From Nocardia flavorosea NBRC 108225 (lineage in GTDB: Bacteria; Actinomycetota; Actinomycetes; Mycobacteriales; Mycobacteriaceae), in contig NZ_BDCG01000021.1 of the NCBI RefSeq assembly GCF_001613385.1, positions 62,001 to 126,000 of the forward strand: DNA of 64,000 bases, given 5' to 3'. A program made the translations under genes and the position numbers. Of the stretch, positions 61,139 through 64,000 are shown in pieces. The notes beneath the pieces were generated by a model, which did not search any database, was not told the DNA's origin, and was given only the letters and a program-made list of their open reading frames with translations. The stretch's first letter is position 1; every line of letters begins with the position of its first letter.

Positions 61139-61244
61139 CGCGGCGCCGCCCCGAGGTGCATGTTCACGATTTTTTCGTATCGGTTATGGGGCGACTGGGC
61201 GGAGTGAACCGCACATTCTGTCCGACTCTGTCAACTGCATAACC

Positions 61245-61280
61245 AAGTGATGCTGGAGTACTAGTACTCCAGCATCACTT
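61245..61280. repeat. Perfect 36-bp palindrome at the transposase stop
   Basis: Two 18-bp arms (left arm AAGTGATGCTGGAGTACT) meet with no spacer. The centre falls on the stop codon of the extended transposase frame (61261-61263). Likely the transcription terminator of the element that also protects it from outside transcription. Confidence 0.75.
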
Positions 61281-62567
61281 TGTGATGTTCCGCCTGTCTT
61301 CGCTGGTAGTGGGCTTGTTTAGCCCGGTATTGGTGTCTTCGTCGCCAGGTCGACCAGCGGCGTGCCGAGGTCAGGTTCGGGAGCGGGTTGATCAGGTGTG
61401 CCAGGAGATGCTTGATTTCACCGAGCGTGAGTGGAATGAGGCCGCTGCCAATACTTTTGGGGAGACAGCGGCCGTCACCGCGAGGTAGGTATGGGCGAGC
61501 ATCGCCAGGGTGGTGTGCCGATACCAGCCGTCGTAGCGGCGGACCTGATATTGATCGAGCCCGACCTCGGTTTTCGCGGTTTGGAAACAGTCCTCGACCG
61601 CCCATCGGGCACCAGCGACCCGGATCAATTCCTCGTCGCTGGTGCCGTTCGGGGCGCCGCACAGGTAGTACGCGATTTCGAGTTCACCCTTGGTGTTGCG
61701 GGTCAGCGACCGGCGGGCCAAAAGCCAGCGCCGCCACCCGGCGCCGGCGTCACTGACGGTCGGCAGTGTTGCCACGGCCCAGTCGAACAGTCGCGGGCCC
61801 TTCGCACCCTCACCGCAGCTCAATCGCTTCCATGCCTCGGGGGGCGCGTCCGTGACGACCTGATCGGCGCGCCAGCTGCCCGACACCGCCACGATCGGCG
61901 CACTGGTGGGCACGGCCACCACATACCCGATCCGCCGTCCTTCGAGCCAGCGCCGGAACTTCGAATCACCGCCATAGGCCTCATCGGCGGTCACCCAGCG
62001 TGCAGGGACTCCAGCATCCAGCGCGCGGGCCAGCATCTTTTGGGCCAGAACCTGTTTCGTGGCGAATTCGACCTCGTCGGGCACCCCGGCCTCCCGGCAG
62101 CGGTCCCTATCGGCGGTCCAGGACTTCGGCAGATACAACTCCCGGTCGATCAGCGTGCAGCCCTTCACGGTCGTGTATGCACAGAACACCCCGAGCTGAC
62201 AATTCTCCACCCGACCGGCAGTGCCCGAGTATTGCCGTTGCACCCCAACAGATTTCACCCCCTTCTTCAGGAACCCGGTCTCATCGACCACCAGCACACC
62301 ATCCGCATCACCCAAGTGCTCGACGGCATAAGCGCGCGCGTCATCGCGGACTCCGTCGACATCCCACGCGGCCTTGTTCAGCAGCCGCTGCATCCCGTTC
62401 GGCGTCAGATCCCCGGCCGCTTCGGCCAAGGTCCAGCCGTTTTTCCCCGCCAGCGGCGCCAATAAACCCCGCACATACGCTCGCGCCCGCAACCGCGGCT
62501 CCGCCCGATGGAACCGTCCTGCCACCCGCGCGAACAACCCCTCGAGCCCCTGGCGGAAGGTTGCCAT
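61261..62567 (-). CDS. IS701-family transposase, expressed through a -1 frameshift
   Basis: The first frame (62567-61392) gives ~391 residues of a COG5659/DDE_5 transposase: DDARAYAVEHLGDADGVLVV, DETGFLKKGVKSVGVQRQYS, WVTADEAYGGDSKFRRWLEG and RWAVEDCFQTAKTEVGLDQY with the DDE acids. Its natural C-terminus (IGSGLIPLTLGEIKHLLAHL, RWSTWRRRHQYRAKQAHYQR) lies in the -1 frame and ends at 61261. The two overlap at a perfect slippery heptamer C-CCA-AAA (61455-61461), so a fused product of ~435 residues is likely by programmed frameshifting; a mutation is the alternative. The start near the element's edge suggests the extreme N-terminus may be shortened. Confidence 0.75.
61455..61461 (-). promoter_or_regulatory. 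Putative -1 ribosomal frameshift site
   Basis: On the minus strand the heptamer C CCA AAA (X XXY YYZ, zero frame spaced) followed by G sits exactly where the two transposase frames overlap. The -1 shift converts CCA-AAA to CCC-AAA and continues into KSIGSGL. No downstream stem was confirmed. Confidence 0.55.
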
Positions 62568-62581
62568 GCAAGGACCTGACG

Positions 62582-63633
62582 ATGGATCGGCGCCATGCCA
62601 CCCAGGCGCTTCTGGGAGTCACGGTTGGGGCCGGCCTGCTCGAGACCGTGGAGCGATGGCTGTTCTTCGACGACGCTCTACAGCAGGTGGACAAGCCGAT
62701 GGGGCTGGGCATGCAAGAGGTTGAGCAGCTCGAGAACGTGGCTCGATCATTCCGCGATTGGGATGACCGGTTCGGCGGGGGCTGCGGTGCAAGGCGGTCG
62801 TCGGCCAGCTTTCGGAAGTGAACGAGCTGCTGAAGGAGCGGCAGCCCCGCCTGCCCGAGTGGAGAAGCGGCTGTGGGGTGTGCTGGCGCAGCTCGCCGAG
62901 ACCGCGGCAACGATGAGCTGGGATTCCGGCCAGCAGGCCACAGCCCAGCAGTATTACGCGCTCGCCGCACGAGCAGCGAGCCACGCGGACGATCCCGCGT
63001 TCTGCGCCTTCGCTCTTGCCGGAATGGCGCGGCAACTGCTCGGCCTCGACGGCGACGCGGGAGCGGCCGACGCTCTGGAGCTGGTCCGCATAGCCCGCGA
63101 CCGTGGGACAGGGGCACTCACGCCGACGGTGGAGGCGATGCTGTACACGCGAGAAGCGTGGGCATTGAGCAAGCTCGAACGCCCCTCAGGGTTCCGGCGC
63201 GCCTGTGAGAAGGCGAAGGAGGAGTTCGCGGCCTCACAGCCCGCCACCGACCCGTTCTGGGTGAACTACTTCGATGCGGCTGAGCTGGCGGGGACGATCG
63301 GCGGTCGCCTGCTGGATATGTCGCGCCGGAAACCTGTGTTCGCAGGTGAAGCAGCCGAACAGATCGCGCTGGCCGTGCAATCGCGGCGTTCGGACCGAAT
63401 CCGCAGCACCGCGCTGGACCGCCTCGGGCTCGCGGAGGCGCGCGTGATCCAGGGCGAAGTGGAGGAGGCGTGTCGGGTAGGCCATGATGCGTTGGACGTC
63501 GTCGAGCAGACCCGTTCGGATCGGGTTCGGGTCAAGGTCGGCAAGCTCTACAAACGAACAGAGCGGGCGCAGGGAAATGGCGCTGGCCGAGCTGCGCGAC
63601 CGGATGCGCCCGCTGGTCAATGCACAGGAGTGA
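62582..63633 (+). pseudogene. Broken XRE-type regulator (ligand-domain part)
   Basis: Sequence typical of the long C-terminal domain of actinobacterial XRE regulators: MDRRHATQALLGVTVGAGLL, VEQLENVARSFRDWDDRFGG, ERQPRLPE, LWGVLAQLAETAATMSWDSG, LYTREAWALSKLERPSGFRR and VVEQTRSDRVRVKVGKLYKR. Three frame changes are needed (near 62783, 62855 and 63575) and the N-terminal HTH is missing where the IS abuts. Final residues ELRDRMRPLVNAQE end at 63633. Not functional. Confidence 0.8.
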
Positions 63634-63661
63634 ACGAATACGGGTCGCTGTTACGGGGCAC

Positions 63662-64000
63662 ATGAACATTACTGAGGAAACCGCGGTGCTGGTGCGTGAA
63701 GAGATCGCTCGGCGCCTTGCCGAGGTTCCCGATTTGGTGGGCGTGAGCTGTATCGCTCGGGGAGCCGATTCGGTGTTCGCGCAAGCGGTGCTCGAGGCCG
63801 GTGGCCGGCTCGAGGTGGTGCTGCCCTCTCGGAATTACCGTGAAGCCAAGGTAAAGCCGGATCACGCAGCGTTGTTCGATGAGCTTGTGGCGGGTGCGTC
63901 CGAGGTTCGGGTGATGGATTTCGAGGAGGCCGGACGGGAAGCGTATGAGGCGGCGAACGAGGCTCTACTTGGGGCAGCCGACCGGCTAATGGCGGTCTGG
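63662..64000 (+). CDS. SLOG/LOG-like nucleotide-binding protein, cut by window end
   Basis: 113 residues visible, incomplete at the 3' end. VREEIARRLAEVPDLVGVSC, IARGADSVFAQAVLEAGGRL, EVVLPSRNYREAKVKPDHAA and LLGAADRLMAVW fit the Rossmann-like SLOG fold (GARGAD-like loop and later acidic/hydroxyl segment). Members bind nucleotides or nucleosides. In many actinobacteria a gene like this follows an XRE regulator of the type broken here, so it was probably the partner of that regulator. Confidence 0.65.
   Translation, partial: MNITEETAVLVREEIARRLAEVPDLVGVSCIARGADSVFAQAVLEAGGRLEVVLPSRNYREAKVKPDHAALFDELVAGASEVRVMDFEEAGREAYEAANEALLGAADRLMAVW

Larger units (their letters stand above)
61245..62577 (-). 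mobile_element. IS701-like insertion sequence (ends not located)
   Basis: Contains one DDE transposase gene and a terminal palindrome. The host gene remnant (XRE regulator) resumes about 15 bp beyond the transposase start, so the right end is close to 62567-62580 and may be trimmed. A 7-bp inverted repeat GGTTATG / CATAACC (61182-61188, 61238-61244) lies next to the left side. Matching terminal inverted repeats or a target duplication were not found by eye. Confidence 0.6.

Noticed and set aside
1..64000. CRISPR arrays, tRNA/rRNA genes, phage structural or biosynthetic megasynthase genes
   Set aside because: No regularly spaced repeats, no tRNA- or rRNA-like sequence and no such protein domains were seen by reading through.

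Overview
The window is high-GC DNA from an actinobacterium, most likely a Nocardia or a close relative in the Mycobacteriales. This is inferred from strong third-position G/C bias with frequent GATATC-type codons, GTG starts, DesA3-like acyl desaturases, an MmpS-like lipoprotein, a DUF3558-like lipoprotein, AccD-type carboxyltransferase and an F420-type LLM oxidoreductase. No rRNA, tRNA, CRISPR array, plasmid or phage backbone was seen. Gene direction changes often and most genes are accessory: regulators, hydrolases, oxidoreductases and efflux proteins.

Layout. 0.2-10.6 kb: an ArsR-like regulator coupled to a DoxX-like membrane protein, a broken AraC gene, and mostly uncharacterised proteins (DUF5996, DUF2267, membrane-anchored proteins, a methyltransferase, DUF2804). 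10.6-11.9 kb: two decayed genes (MFS transporter, VWA/metallopeptidase). 12.1-18.5 kb: lipid genes, with two fatty-acid desaturases flanking an acyl-CoA carboxylase beta subunit, a DUF3558-like lipoprotein and a possible 44-residue microprotein. 19.0-27.8 kb: a minus-strand catabolic block divergent from a LysR regulator, containing kdgD, 2-oxoglutarate-semialdehyde dehydrogenase, an NMT1/SsuA-like ABC importer, a long M24 hydrolase and a RidA imine deaminase. This is the best candidate for an undescribed pathway.

27.8-42.4 kb: regulator/enzyme pairs. These are SDR/XRE, alpha/beta hydrolases, OYE / FAD monooxygenase / TetR around a perfect operator, an MFS pump, and MerR with an anchored hydrolase. 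42.7-54.8 kb: an FBP-domain protein (EF-G binding, fusidic-acid-resistance type), two RibD-like reductases among SDR and hydrolase debris, an ArfB-like release factor, a hydrolase with a MerR-type promoter, an F420 oxidoreductase, an intact macro-domain gene and its decayed duplicate, a beta-lactamase-fold lipoprotein, and a phosphotransferase operon. 54.8-64 kb: decaying DNA with an ISL3 remnant, a frameshifted MFS gene, a WYL regulator with two matching operators serving YdeI-like and VOC genes, an IS701-like element whose transposase needs a -1 frameshift at a perfect slippery heptamer, a broken XRE-type regulator, and the start of a SLOG-like gene cut by the window edge.

In functional terms the window combines a lipid-desaturation block, one organised catabolic operon, and several small detoxification or resistance units each with its own local regulator and recognisable operator. 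These are separated by stretches where gene fragments, deletions and IS traces show active rearrangement.
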